Source of the DNA: Tricholoma matsutake
Taxonomy: Eukaryota; Basidiomycota; Agaricomycetes; Agaricales; Tricholomataceae
DNA length: 64,000 bases
Assembly (NCBI GenBank): GCA_026075535.2
Contig: AP026541.1
Location: 1,240,001-1,304,000 of the forward strand
Direction: 5' to 3'
The number at the start of each line of letters is the position of its first letter. Positions within the stretch are counted from its first letter, which is position 1. Positions 1 to 10,515 of this stretch are shown here, piece after piece. The position numbers were made by a program, and so were the translations under genes. Under the pieces are notes generated by a model, which was given only the letters and a program-made list of their open reading frames with translations, was not told the origin of the DNA and did no database searches.

Positions 1-735
1 AATAATGTATGCATTAGGAAAGGAGATGAGTGGAAAGCTATCTTTGCCATGTGCTGAGGATTGTTCAAGCTGCTTGTCATATTTTTGAGATGACCAATAG
101 TCCCCCAACTTTCCAAAATATGATGAGTGACATTTTCAACAATGTAATTGACAAAGACATGGTAATAATATTTATTGACAACATTCTGATATTTAAGGAG
201 GATGAAGAAAATCATGAGGCAGTAGTGCAGGAGGTGTTATGGAGATTGGTGGAGAATGATTTATTTTTGAAACTGGAGAAGTGTGTATTCTGTGCTAGCA
301 ATATTGAGTTCCTGGGGTTAATGATTGACCCTGATGGAATTAAGATGGATCCAATTAAGGTACAGGCAATCACAGGATTGGCCTGGGCCCACCCATGTCA
401 AGAAGGTACAAGCCTTCTTGTGGCTCACATCACTTTGTGCATAAATTTTCCAAAATTGCTGCACCATTACATAACTTCATGCAAAGGGAGTAGTAGGGAG
501 GCAGGGGGAGCAACAGCAGACAGTGTTTGAGGAATTAAAGAGGAAGTTCATAGAGGAACCAAATATTAGCCCTAGTAGATTTCACATGCCATTTACATGT
601 GGAATCAGATGCATCCAACTTTGCTACTGGAGCAGTATTATAAATGCTATGCAAAGATGACAAATGGCATCTTTGCACATATTTATGTGGAAAGGAACTA
701 TGATGTGCATGACAAAGAGATGTTGGGAATAATAC
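1..735 (+). pseudogene. Ty3/gypsy pol fragment (RT to RNase H start)
   Basis: This is a remnant of a Ty3/gypsy polyprotein covering the reverse transcriptase palm and the start of RNase H. The segment around MTNSPPTFQNMM, the catalytic region and EFLGL...KVQAIT follow the same order as the pol of the complete element at 1.67-7.92 kb, but on the opposite strand. The catalytic motif reads FIDN where the sister copy has FIDD, so the enzyme would be dead. A TGA interrupts the frame near position 54 and there are frameshifts around 65-95 and after 385. RNase H similarity (the DKEMLGI block) stops at about 733, where an LTR of the same family in inverted orientation begins. The fragment probably continues left of the window. 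Family assignment is firm; exact ends are not. Confidence 0.85.
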
Positions 736-1185
736 TCTTAGGGCAACACCCACCTATCTGCTAGCTAAGACCATGCAGGTTCTCTCTACAAGAAAGGGGC
801 AGGATGTGTGTGCATAATGGGGGAATTGATGGTTTTGATGCAAGGGGTTATTAATAGATTAGTTGGTTGAGGAAGGCATTTTGCACCACAATGGTAGGTG
901 GAATGCCTAAGAGAACACAACTAGGGTTCCCTAGGCATGTGTTTAAGTTTATACTATGTTACATATGTTGGGCATTTTTACAACCAATCCACATGTACAT
1001 GCACATACATATTGACACATGTGAAATAAAATTCTCATGCCTCATGTGTGTAGTGTAATTCAGCTTAATTTGATGTAATAAAATAAAAATGTAATTTTAT
1101 AATGTAATGGGGCTGTTTCCTAACATTACCCCTCTTTTATGCCTTGAGTTCCAGGCAAGAAAATATTGTATTTGTCCCCTACTTC
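736..1185 (-). repeat. Degenerate LTR plus 3' internal stub
   Basis: Positions 736-1125 align throughout with the LTRs at 1665-2066 and 7520-7921. They share the terminal tcttagg...cctaaca ends, the agagaacacaact block and the final aataaaataaaaat stretch. Positions 1126-1185 match the polypurine tract and the last coding bases of the same family (compare 2067-2125). So this is the 3' LTR end of a minus-strand copy whose body has been deleted. It landed in, or was joined to, the pol fragment on its left. Confidence 0.85.
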
Positions 1186-1664
1186 ACTATCAGCTCCCAA
1201 ATTTGTTCCAGCTCCATTTCTGCATTGACTGATTGGAAGATGCTGCTTCTCCATGGGGTTGAAACTCCTTCAGCCCACAATGTTTCTTGAATGCAACTTG
1301 AATGCTGTCAGCCATCCTGAGGAACCCCAACCGGGTCAGCAAGGTGTGTCCACCTCTCACAATGGGCAAACCTTGAGGCAGTTAATCCATAGTTGACTCA
1401 TAGTTGACTTGTGTTTGACTCGCAGTTGATTGGCAGTTGACAGTTATTATATAATATCATGTGACTCCTCTGTATACAAGTTATACACAACTTTAAGATA
1501 CTTAGTCCTCAAGGCTCACATAAGTTTAAGACAATGCACCTGACCTTCCCACAATACCAGCCTAATAACAGTGAGGCAGTTGCAGGGTAACTGGAATGAG
1601 AAGCTAGAAGAGAATAACACAGTAACCAAGGGGGCCAGGATTTGAACCTGGAACCCAGGGTAGG
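1186..1664. other. Repeat-derived intergenic DNA
   Basis: No gene is visible. Positions 1360-1488 are an inverted copy of 9667-9788 (shared words include gaggcagttaatcc and tgactcctctgtatacaag). On the minus strand at about 1625-1660 there is a perfect tRNA-like T-arm with a B-box (ggttcaaatcc, flanked by ccagg and cctgg), but no matching A-box half. It may be a SINE or tRNA relic. The element starting at 1665 inserted directly beside it; the last five bases (gtagg) are its target-site duplication. Confidence 0.6.
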
Positions 1665-2066
1665 TGTTAGGGCGACACCCACTATCTGCTAGCTAAGACC
1701 GTGTGGGTTCTCTCTACAAGAAGGGGGCGGGATCCGCACTCGTGATGGGGAAGTTGATGGTTTTGATGCGAGGGGTCATTAATAGGTGAGTTTGTTGAGA
1801 TAGGCCTTTCACACTGAAAATGTAGGTGGAATACCTAAGAGAACACAACTGGGGTCCCCTAGGTGTATATTTAGGGTTTATATACTATGTTACATATATT
1901 GTACATTGTTGTTACCGACGCACTTGTACATGCACGTACATTCTGATGTGTGTGAAATAAAATTCTCACGCTATCAAAGTGTAGCATAATTTGGTGTCAT
2001 GTAGTGTAATTCAACATAATAAAATAAAAATGAAAGTTTATTAGGTAATGGGGTAGTTTCCTAACA
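1665..2066 (-). repeat. 3' LTR of element B
   Basis: 402 bp, TGTTAGG...CCTAACA. It differs from the 5' LTR at about 24 positions counted by eye. Nearly all are transitions at CG/TG/CA sites, and several are TG in this copy against CA in the other. Confidence 0.97.
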
Positions 2067-2077
2067 TTACCCCCCTT

Positions 2078-5000
2078 TTATGCCTCGACTTCCAGGCAAG
2101 AAAATATTAGGTTTGTCCCCTCTGTGAAATTTTGGTAAGGCCAGAATTTCATCCCCTCATACACCATTCTTGCAATGCGACACGGAGCATTTGGATTACA
2201 TTTAAAGAATTGGGCAATCACATTACGTGCTTGCTTACAATTCTCTTCAGGTTCCCATGAATTATTTTCATCGGTATAGTTTTTCCACTTTATTAAGAAC
2301 TCCAATTTGTTCCGTCGAAGACATGAGTCTAGAATTTCTTCAACTACGTATTCTGGAGCACCTTCTACTATTATTGGAGGTTGCGGAGTAGTTTGTTGGC
2401 CAGGAATAGTGGGCAGGCAGTAAGGGCGTAGGCAGGATATGTTAATCTCGGGATCAATCTTGAATGATCGGGGTAATTTTAGCACTACTGCATTAGGCGA
2501 GATCACTTTAGAGATCACATATGGGCCAACTTGTTTCTCCATAAGTTTCCTCGAAGGTCGTGGAATATTCAGGTCCTTGGTACTTAGCCATACCAAGTCA
2601 CCAACTTTGTACTCTGGAGCCCATGCTCGAGTACAATCCGCATGTCGCATCATGTCATCACATGCTTTCTTCAATGCCACCTCTGCTTCCTCTTGTACCT
2701 TTTGCATCTTAGATACAAAATCTTCTACTGACTGTACTTTGACTTCCCTTCTGGGTTCTACTCCCATGCGAGGATGGTATCCATAATTCGCAAAAAAGGG
2801 TGACATACGAGTAGCCGAATGGAATTTGTTATTGTGGGAAAATTTGGCAATTGCCAGCCATTCGGGCCAGTCGGTTTGTCAGTAGTTGACAAACATACAT
2901 AGGTACTGCTCCAACTCCTGGTTCATTCTCTCTGTCTGCCCATCAGTCTGCGGGTGATATGCCGTAGATAATTTAGTTTGAATTCCCAATATGTTGTTTA
3001 GTTCTCGCATAAATGCGGAAGCAAATTGTGGTCCACGATCGAAGATAACGGTATTGGGTAACCCATGTAACCGCCATACCTGATTTAGATAGAGGCGCGC
3101 CAAGCCCAATGATGAGGTTTCTGTAGTAGTAGGAATAATATGGACCTCCTTTGTGAAGCGGTCGCATACTATGAATATTGCATTGTACCCTTGAGCCTCG
3201 GGTAATCCGGTAATAAAATCCACAGATATATCTCGCCATGGTGCTTTAGGTATAGGGTTTGGCATTAATTTTCCTGCAGGTTTTTCTGGAAATTTCTTCC
3301 CCCTCATGTACATATCACATCCATCCACATACCCCAACACATAGTTTGAAATTCTGGGCCACCAATAATTTCTCATTACTAATTCCAACGTCTTCCATCT
3401 TCCTGGGTGTCCGGCAATTGGTGTATTGTGATGTAACTGGATGATCTCCCTTCACAAATCCTGATCCTTTGGTACATACACTTTTCCTCAAAACAACACC
3501 AACCCTTGTTCCTCAGCCCATTCATCTCCTTTGATATTACCTTTCTTCTCTCCCTTCAGAGCTTTCACAGCTTCCACTACTTCATCATCCATTTCTGAAC
3601 ATTGTCTAATTTTAGACAACATTTCCGTTTCCAAGCTATCTATTAATAGATGCCCCTGACGCATAGTGCAAATACAAAAGTATTTGGGTTTGAGTAAGGT
3701 AACATTTTTATTGTCCTTCTCCACCCCCCTTTTATGATCAATACATCTGGATAATCCATCTGCTTTCCTCATTAAGCTTCCCACTTTGTGGACCAAGTGA
3801 AAATTGAAATGTGATAGGAATAGTGCCCAACATGCTTGCCTGCGATTAAGCTTTTTAGTGGACATGAAGTATTGCAGATTTTGATGATCCGTCCAGATCT
3901 CAATCTCATGCATACATCCCTCCAAATAATGCCTCCATGCCTCCAATGCTCATATTATCCCCAACATTTCTTTGTCATGCACATCATAACTCCTTTCCAC
4001 ATCATTCAACCCTTTTGACAAGTATGCACAAGGATGCCATTTGTCATCTTCGCACAGCATTGATAATACTGCTCCAGTAGCAAAATTGGATGCATCGGAT
4101 TCCACTCGCAAAGGGCATGTGAAATCTACTGGGGCTAATATTGGTCCCTCCACAAACTTCCTCTTCAACTCCTCAAATGCTGTCTGCTGCTGCTCTCCCC
4201 ACCTCCACACTACTCCCTTTCACATAAGGTTATGTAAGGGTGCAGCAATTTTAGAAAAATTGTGCACAAAGTGATGATAATAATTTGCAAGTCCCAAAAA
4301 GGCTTGAACCTCCTTAACACGGGTGGGCGCAGGCCAATCTGTGATCGCCTGTACCTTGATTGGATCCATTTTGATCCCATCAGGGCCAATCAATAGTCCT
4401 AGGAACTCAATCTCACTTGCCCCAAACACACACTTCTCTGGTTTCAAAAATAGATCATTCTCCACCAACCTCTGTAACACCTCCTGTACTATTGCCTCAT
4501 GATTTTCTTCATCCTCCATGAATATCAGAATGTCGTCAATAAATATTATTACCACACCTTTGTCTATTACATCCTTGAAAATGTCGTTCATCATATTTTG
4601 AAAGGTCGGGGGACTATTAGTCATCCCAAAAAACATGACAAGCAGCTCAAAGGATCCTCGATGCGTGGCAAATGCAGCCTTCCACTCATCTCCTTTCTTT
4701 ATTTGTACATTGTTGTATCCCCATCATAAATCCAATTTTGTAAAGACCTTGGCTTTTCCCACCTTGTCAATTATTTCTGAGATCAACAGCAGGGGGTACG
4801 CATTCTTCACTGTCCACTCATTCAGATACCTATAATCTGTACACATCCTCTTCCTTTGGTCTTTCTTTGGCACAAAGAATATTGGTGACATCTGTGGTGA
4901 TTTTGAAGGTCATATGTATCCTTTGCGCAATTGCTCCTTCAGGAATGCATCCACTTCTTCTTGTTCCATCAGAGATAACGGATATACCTTCAACTTCTTT

Positions 5001-5930
5001 GGCACAAACCCTGGCTTCATCTCAATCGCATGATCCCATGGCTTCCACACTGGCATTCACTCAGACTCCTTCTTCTGGAACACTGACAGATATTCATGAT
5101 ACTCTTTTGGCACCCATTCCTCCACTGGCTTCTCCACCTTCACGATATTCTTTTCCCACGACTGTCCTCCACAAATTGTTCTAAAGGTTTGCTTCTGCTC
5201 TTCTTTCTTGATCATGATCGGAACTTCCTCATTTGGCATTTCCTCATCCTCCACTTCCTCCATCGTAACAGAATACTTTCTCGGATGTTCTTTCTCTTTC
5301 TTTTTCTTTTTTTTCTTCTTCATCTTCCTCCCATACACATTACATTCCTTAGGACAATGAGTCATTTGTACTTTCCCAGTTTTCCAATCAATTTTGGGAT
5401 TATGCTTTCATAACCACAGACATCCTATTATTAGATTGGTTTTCCCAAGATCACACACTTTGAATACGGCTCGCTCCTGATGCTCCTGATACTTTAGGAT
5501 CATAGTCACCTCCTCCTTGATAGTTCCTCTGTGATTGACTGTTCCATCAATATTGTACACCATTATAGGTTGTGCCAGCTTGCATGTGTTAATACTGTTT
5601 CCGGTAATTAAGGATCAATTAATAAATAATCCTGTAGCACCACTATCAAGCAACACTTCCACATCAATAGCTGCATGCATGTCCACTGTCTTCAGTCCCA
5701 CAGTCAAGGTGATTTTGGGTTCTATTTGCACAGAGCAAATAAAGAATTTAGGGGTTTTTGGAAATGACGTGTGAAAATTGTCACGTGATTGACAACAGTT
5801 GTACTCCTTTTTGTCATGTGATTCAGAACAGTTATACTCCTCCTCGATTTCCTTTTCTGATTTGCTCTGGGTTTCCTCGGATACTAATACATTGTAACAA
5901 TTCTGGGTCACCAATGGGGAAACCTTCACT
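2078..5930 (-). pseudogene. Pol polyprotein of element B (PR-RT-RH-IN-chromodomain)
   Basis: Read on the minus strand, the order is as follows. An aspartic protease (VLLDSGATGLF, about 5615-5660) comes first. RT follows (about 4250-4930), with the catalytic FIDDILIF intact. RNase H (about 3730-4210) has the DASNFATGAVLS and DKEMLGII blocks. Integrase (about 2480-3450) has GHPGRW...YWWP, the core DFITGLPE...FDRGPQFAS and HPQTDGQTER. Last is a chromodomain (about 2220-2360, ILDSCLRRNKLEFLIKWKNY). Chromodomain integrases are known to steer insertion toward marked chromatin. Eleven TGA codons interrupt the frame, at 2879, 3452, 3488, 3950, 4220, 4724, 4910, 5057, 5408 and 5615 and one more near the 5' end of pol. 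Where the sister elements allow comparison, most replace Arg. The frame otherwise remains readable, so decay is recent and mostly of one mutation type. Confidence 0.93.
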
Positions 5931-5996
5931 GGGACTCTTCCACAAAATTCTTCTGCTTGCCTTCCTCTGGCTTCACTTCCTTGCTTGTAGCTTCCC

Positions 5997-7022
5997 TTAT
6001 CTTTCTTTTCTGCCTACAATTCCTAGAAATGGTCCTAACTGCCCACAGTTAAAACATTTAAGTGGGGCTTGTCTCCCTGCTTGATCAACCTCCATTGCCT
6101 CTGCTGGTGCTGCTGACTCCATAACTATAGGTGTCACTGCCATGGCTGGTGGCTGTGCCCTTGGAGCTTGTGCCTGAGGTGCCTTTCCTTTCTCGGACTT
6201 TCCTCCTGATGACTTTCCAAATTGACTACTTCCATACATCAACTTTGACTCTGCCTGTTCCTGCCAATATTGCTGGTCAAGGCGCATTGCCCAATTATAC
6301 CACTTGTCCAACTTCTCTGGCATAGAAGGTAGTCGGTAGATAGATTTGAACAAAGAGGGATTTAATCCTGCTTTCAAAAACTCTACCAATGTGGCTTCTC
6401 CCATGTCCGTTTGCAAAGCTTCTGCTTTGAACTGCAAAATAAATTCATCTGCCGTTAAGGAACCTTGGCGCATGGTCTTTAATTTAGCATTGGCTGTCGC
6501 CTTTGGATTAGGGTCTCCAAACTGTGCCTCCAATCTCTCCAGAAATTCCTTGAAGGTTGCAAATGGTTTATTTCCCATGGCAATTCGATTAATAGCCTCA
6601 TTTCTCCAGAACTGTGCTTTCCCCCCCTGAATGTATGAGAGAGCAAACATAATCCTAGACTCGGCTGTACAAAACTCTGGCTTCCTCCCATGGATGTACA
6701 ATACTATAGAGCTGATGAAGGATTTTGTATTCTCCATGGTACCATCAAAGATTTGCAGGGGTGCATACTTAGGTAAGCACACTTTTCCATTTCCAGATTT
6801 CTCTGCTGTCTCATCCTCCTGCAATATCCACTCCACCATCTCCTCCATCTCATCATCTCTTTCTCCTACCATCTCTGGCTGTACTTCCACTTGTCTGGGC
6901 TGTGATGCTGCCAATACTGACACTAATTGTGACATTTGCACTGTGAGCGCATCAATTTTTGCCTCTAGTGCTGGTATGGGAACAGGATTAGGACCGGGAT
7001 TAGAAGTTGAAGGTTCAGACAT
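5997..7022 (-). pseudogene. Gag of element B
   Basis: A 341-residue Gag-like protein starting MSEPSTSNPGPNP. A predicted coiled-coil-type stretch (ALEAKIDALTVQMSQLV) and an acidic segment lie within the first 75 residues. A retrotransposon capsid domain follows (IFDGTMENTKSF to about residue 235). A zinc knuckle starts CFNCGQLG but is destroyed by a one-base change in register, where the copy at 63 kb keeps GHISRNC. It ends soon after in the shifted frame. Pol follows in another frame, so the intact element probably used frameshifting or re-initiation. The same gag is present at 59661-63157, where it is split by a transposon. Confidence 0.9.
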
Positions 7023-7506
7023 AATTGTAGAATCTGTGATGAATCACTTCTTTGACAAATTCAAAATTTTTTCTTCGAGACCTCTCCAAACGTTTACAGG
7101 TCATGTGATGGTTCATCAATCATTCGTCAATTGTTCGTCGATTGTTTGTCATTTGTCAGGCACCTATTTTGACACTTCAGATCAATAACCCTTCCAACAG
7201 TGCCTGATCTTGGAGATAACACTGAATTCAGCTTGTAACTAAAATAATTGTCCAAATAGAGTGATGTAAATCGTAACTAAACCAGATCCGATCGGTTGTC
7301 TGGTTGCAGCTGTCCTAATGACAAGCGCTGCCTCTCGATCACTGGCAGTTGCAATGTAAGGTGAGGCCTGGCGTCGGCTTATGAAAGAAAAGGTAGATTA
7401 TGTATATACAAGTACTTCCAGCTCATGCCAAAAGGGTGAGTAATCGGATGTGGCGCAGTGAAACAATGACATATGTGCAAGTAAGAGAAGGCACACTGAT
7501 ATGGGA

Positions 7507-7517
7507 AGTTGTGTTCT
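7507..7517 (-). promoter_or_regulatory. Self-priming primer-binding site of element B
   Basis: On the element's strand the sequence after the 5' LTR is GA followed by AGAACACAACT. This 11-mer is perfectly complementary to AGTTGTGTTCT inside the LTR (7695-7705). No tRNA-type TGG site is present. In Tf1/sushi elements the first 11 nt of the mRNA fold back on such a site. Length and spacing here match that scheme. Confidence 0.85.
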
Positions 7518-7519
7518 TC

Positions 7520-7921
7520 TGTTAGGGCGACACCCACTATCTGCTAGCTAAGACCGTGTGGGTTCTCTCTACAAGAAGGGGGCAGGATCCACGCTTGTGA
7601 TGGGGAAGTTGATCATTTTGATGCGAGGGGTCATTAATAGGTGAGTTTGTTGAGATAGGCCTTTCACACCAAAAACGTAGGTGGAATACCTAAGAGAACA
7701 CAACTGGGGTCCCCTAGGCATATATTTAGGGTTTATATACTATGTTACATATATTGTACATTGTTGTTACTGACGCACTCGTACATGCATGTACATTCTG
7801 ATGCATGCGAAATAAAATTCTCATGCTATCAAAGTGTAGCGTAATTTGGCATCATGTAGCGTAATTCGACATAATAAAATAAAAATGAAAGTTTATTAGG
7901 TAATGGGGTGGTTTCCTAACA
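7520..7921 (-). repeat. 5' LTR of element B
   Basis: 402 bp with the same ends as the 3' LTR and followed directly by the second gtagg target copy. It contains the predicted promoter and the self-primer sequence. Confidence 0.97.
7695..7739 (-). promoter_or_regulatory. LTR core promoter and predicted transcript start
   Basis: A TATA box (TATATAAA on the minus strand, 7732-7739) lies about 27 nt upstream of AGTTGTGTTCT (7695-7705), the sequence complementary to the primer-binding site. If the RNA starts at that 11-mer, its 5' end is the primer, as in Tf1. The same TATA-to-11-mer spacing is kept in the LTR at 58753-59163 (TATA about 58945-58952, 11-mer 58978-58988). Confidence 0.7.
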
Positions 7922-8201
7922 GTAGGGGGGGTGGGTCAAGCTCAGCTTAAAAATATTTTCTAAAAATACTTCAACAATCTATTTTTAATGCATGGCAACA
8001 ATGGGACACATCTCAGAGTCAAGACAGATGACAAGCTTTGTTCGAAGCACTAAACAGTAGAGAAAAAATTGAGAAAAAATGGATTTCATTCACTTTTCAT
8101 TGCATCTGCTACAAATTATGAAGGAAAAACCCTCGAATGCTGAAAAGAAAGGTATGAGTCTTTGATTGAATTAACTAAAATGAGTTCATTCACCAAGGCA
8201 G

Positions 8202-8459
8202 ATGAATGCAAAGGAGAAACTCAAGTTTGATGATTCTATGACGGTAGTTTGGCCATCATGTGGTGGAGATGTTCATGTTGGAACTGCTGGACCTGCTGGC
8301 CTTGCACAACATGAAGGAAAGGGGCCATGTCATAAAGCACAAGCCAAGAAAAACCAACAAAAAAAGACCAGAACACTGTTCGATGTCGGTCTAAAGAAGG
8401 CTAGAGATGTCCTGGCTGTGCAATGTAGGCATGCTTGCCTGGACAGATATAGAATATAG
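8202..8459 (+). CDS. Short open frame with BED/C2HC-like finger remnant
   Basis: 85 residues. The pattern PSCGGDVHVGTAGPAGLAQH...GPC followed by a basic stretch (KAQAKKNQQKKTRTLF) resembles the single zinc finger plus lysine-rich linker seen at the start of many fungal transposon-associated proteins. A first Cys expected before the visible one is Trp here. No transposase domain follows and there is no clear neighbour relationship. It could be a decayed transposon gene or chance; I do not assign a function. Confidence 0.3.
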   Translation: MNAKEKLKFDDSMTVVWPSCGGDVHVGTAGPAGLAQHEGKGPCHKAQAKKNQQKKTRTLFDVGLKKARDVLAVQCRHACLDRYRI

Positions 8460-9666
8460 CCTATGTTTTTCTTATAATCACCATTTTGGGCCTGACATAG
8501 CTGTTTTAGGCAGCACAAAGGAGGGGGGGGGGTTGGCCAGACCTTAAAGAAAAAAAATCGACCCCATGTTGTTTTTCGAATCTTGGTGCCCCCTTGACAG
8601 TAACCTCAGTGGGGGTTAAACACTATGTATTGAGTAGTACCTAGAAGAGAATAATGCAGTACTACTATGAAGTAAGTAAAGAAAATAGTAAAGTAAAGTA
8701 ATGGGACTTACACCTCAGTGGGGTTAAACACTGAGGTGTTGAGATACAACTATGGGTGTTACATAGTAACAAGAATAGGAGTAAGTAATAAGTAAATGGA
8801 AGGGGAAGATATAAAGTAATGATGAATAAATAAGTACCAGGTATAATTAGCATCATGGAGGTGCTTGGATATAACAACAAGGCATCCCATGACTGCCTCA
8901 CCACACTTGCATTATTTCCCTCCCCAAACACCATTTAGACTTCCAAGATAAGCATACACACTATGCTCACATAAGCATATACCTCCAGGAATGATGTTCC
9001 TGCCACTGTTCCCACCCTGATCACTGTCTGATCACCATCTCCCACAGTTGATCAATGTGTGCCACAGCTTCAGCTAACATTGCACTCATCATCCTTGATG
9101 ATAAGCACCTTATTCTACTCATTTTCCACCCATTCCTTCTGCTTTTTTTGGTAGCTAACACTTGTGATGTATATATAGTGATTATAAACATATAGTTTTG
9201 CTTTTTCACCTATATTAAGCTTGTAAATCAACATTCTCCTTGTATCAGAGGGGAGGGAGGGCTCTCCATGAGAGGTCTCTACAGCATGCATAGGACTTAA
9301 CAATCATATATATAGCTATGTACATGACCCTGGATGGCTCTACAGGAATAGGGAGGATGGGAAGTAGGGAGAAGTGAGGGGTAGTGTGAGATAAGGTACC
9401 CTCTACTGGGCTTGTGCACCTTCTACAGCCAAAAAGGGGTATGTTGAAAGGTATAGGGATCTATGTAGATGCTGGGATTGATGTTGGGAGACCTGGGAAC
9501 AAGGGTCTCTCTGTCAATCACCTACATGGGGAGGGGGGAGAGGTTGTCACTTACATGCATACCTAGGCCTTCTCTTTATTCAATACACATAAAAAGAAGG
9601 TAGAATGGTCCTGATACACAACATAATAGACCCCCTGAAGGCCCTGCAGTTGTTAGCATAGACGTG

Positions 9667-9788
9667 CATAACTTGTATACAGAGGAGTCACATGACATTA
9701 CATAATAACTGTCAACTGCCGAGTCAACTACGGATTAACTGCCTCAAGGGCAGTTGAAATCCAACTGCCTCAGGGTTTGCCCATTGTG
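9667..9788 (-). repeat. Inverted copy of 1360-1488
   Basis: It reads as the reverse complement of the left copy, with shared blocks for the tgactcctctgtatacaag and gaggcagttaatcc segments and a gggcaaacc end. The pair could be the terminal repeats of an old transposon about 8.4 kb long (2.2 kb before element B entered), or two independent repeat copies. No target duplication was found. Confidence 0.6.
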
Positions 9789-10515
9789 TCTGCCAGGATC
9801 TCTCCATTCACAGGAACTTTGTCAGCCCTTTGCAACCCCCAACTCAAGCATTTCATTGACTTCTGGGTGTTCTGTCTGCTTTCCCCACTTTGAGCTGCCT
9901 GCATGCTTGTTGTTCTCCACCTCTGCCCACACTTCTCATCTTCTTTAAGCCAAGCTGGGAGCTGCAAGGTTGGGTAGATCTGATCCCAGTGCACTGCTGG
10001 CTTGGTTTGATTTTTTGTGACACTGACATGATGCCAATCCAAAATCTCAATCAAGAGTGACTAGTGACCAGTCACAGTTTCTAGCATTCACTCGGAAGGA
10101 CAGAAACTTTATGGGTCTCGGAATTCTCTAAACTATGAGTGAATTGGAAATAAAGGCGTATCGTTGAATAGGAATGATATATAGCGCCATAGAAACAAGA
10201 TAAGATATCACGCTATCCTTACGAATTTGATCCTTAGAGATCTTCGGCCGAACGTTAGATTCCAACTCCATTTGGTTCCAACTCAGACAAAGACGAGTTG
10301 GACGTGCAAGTTGGACGCTTATGTATGCCAGTTCGTTCCAACAACCATACAGTCATTGACGTTGATAGCCTGCTAGAGTAAGTTGCTTCCAACGCTCATC
10401 ATCGTATCGAACATCCGACTCAACCCCATTTCTCAGTGACCAACAACCAGTGCTTCCTACAGACACACAAGTCTTGGTTCTTTCAGATCAACCACAACCA
10501 CCAACCCTCGTAACA

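Larger units (their letters stand above)
1665..7921 (-). mobile_element. Complete Ty3/gypsy chromodomain element B
   Basis: This is a full-length LTR retrotransposon of 6257 bp on the minus strand. Both LTRs are 402 bp and end in TGTTAGG...CCTAACA. The element is flanked by a perfect 5-bp target-site duplication, gtagg, at 1660-1664 and 7922-7926. Gene order on the minus strand is gag, protease, RT, RNase H, integrase and chromodomain, typical of chromoviruses. A polypurine tract (AAAAGGGGGGTAA) abuts the 3' LTR. The primer-binding site is of the self-priming kind. The coding region carries eleven in-frame TGA codons and one gag frameshift, so this copy cannot make its own proteins. Related pieces lie at 1-735, 736-1185 and 58753-64000. 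Confidence 0.97.
7927..10110. other. Repeat-rich spacer before the gene island
   Basis: Apart from one short open frame (8202-8459) and the inverted repeat at 9667-9788, nothing is recognisable. The stretch is AT-rich with few CpG. G- and A-runs and the phrase tgcccccttgacag near 8590 are also seen in similar form near 32850, suggesting old repeat copies. Confidence 0.5.

Noticed and set aside
1625..1660. A true tRNA gene on the minus strand
   Set aside because: The T-arm and B-box are good, but no anticodon arm or A-box half is found on either side of the inserted element.
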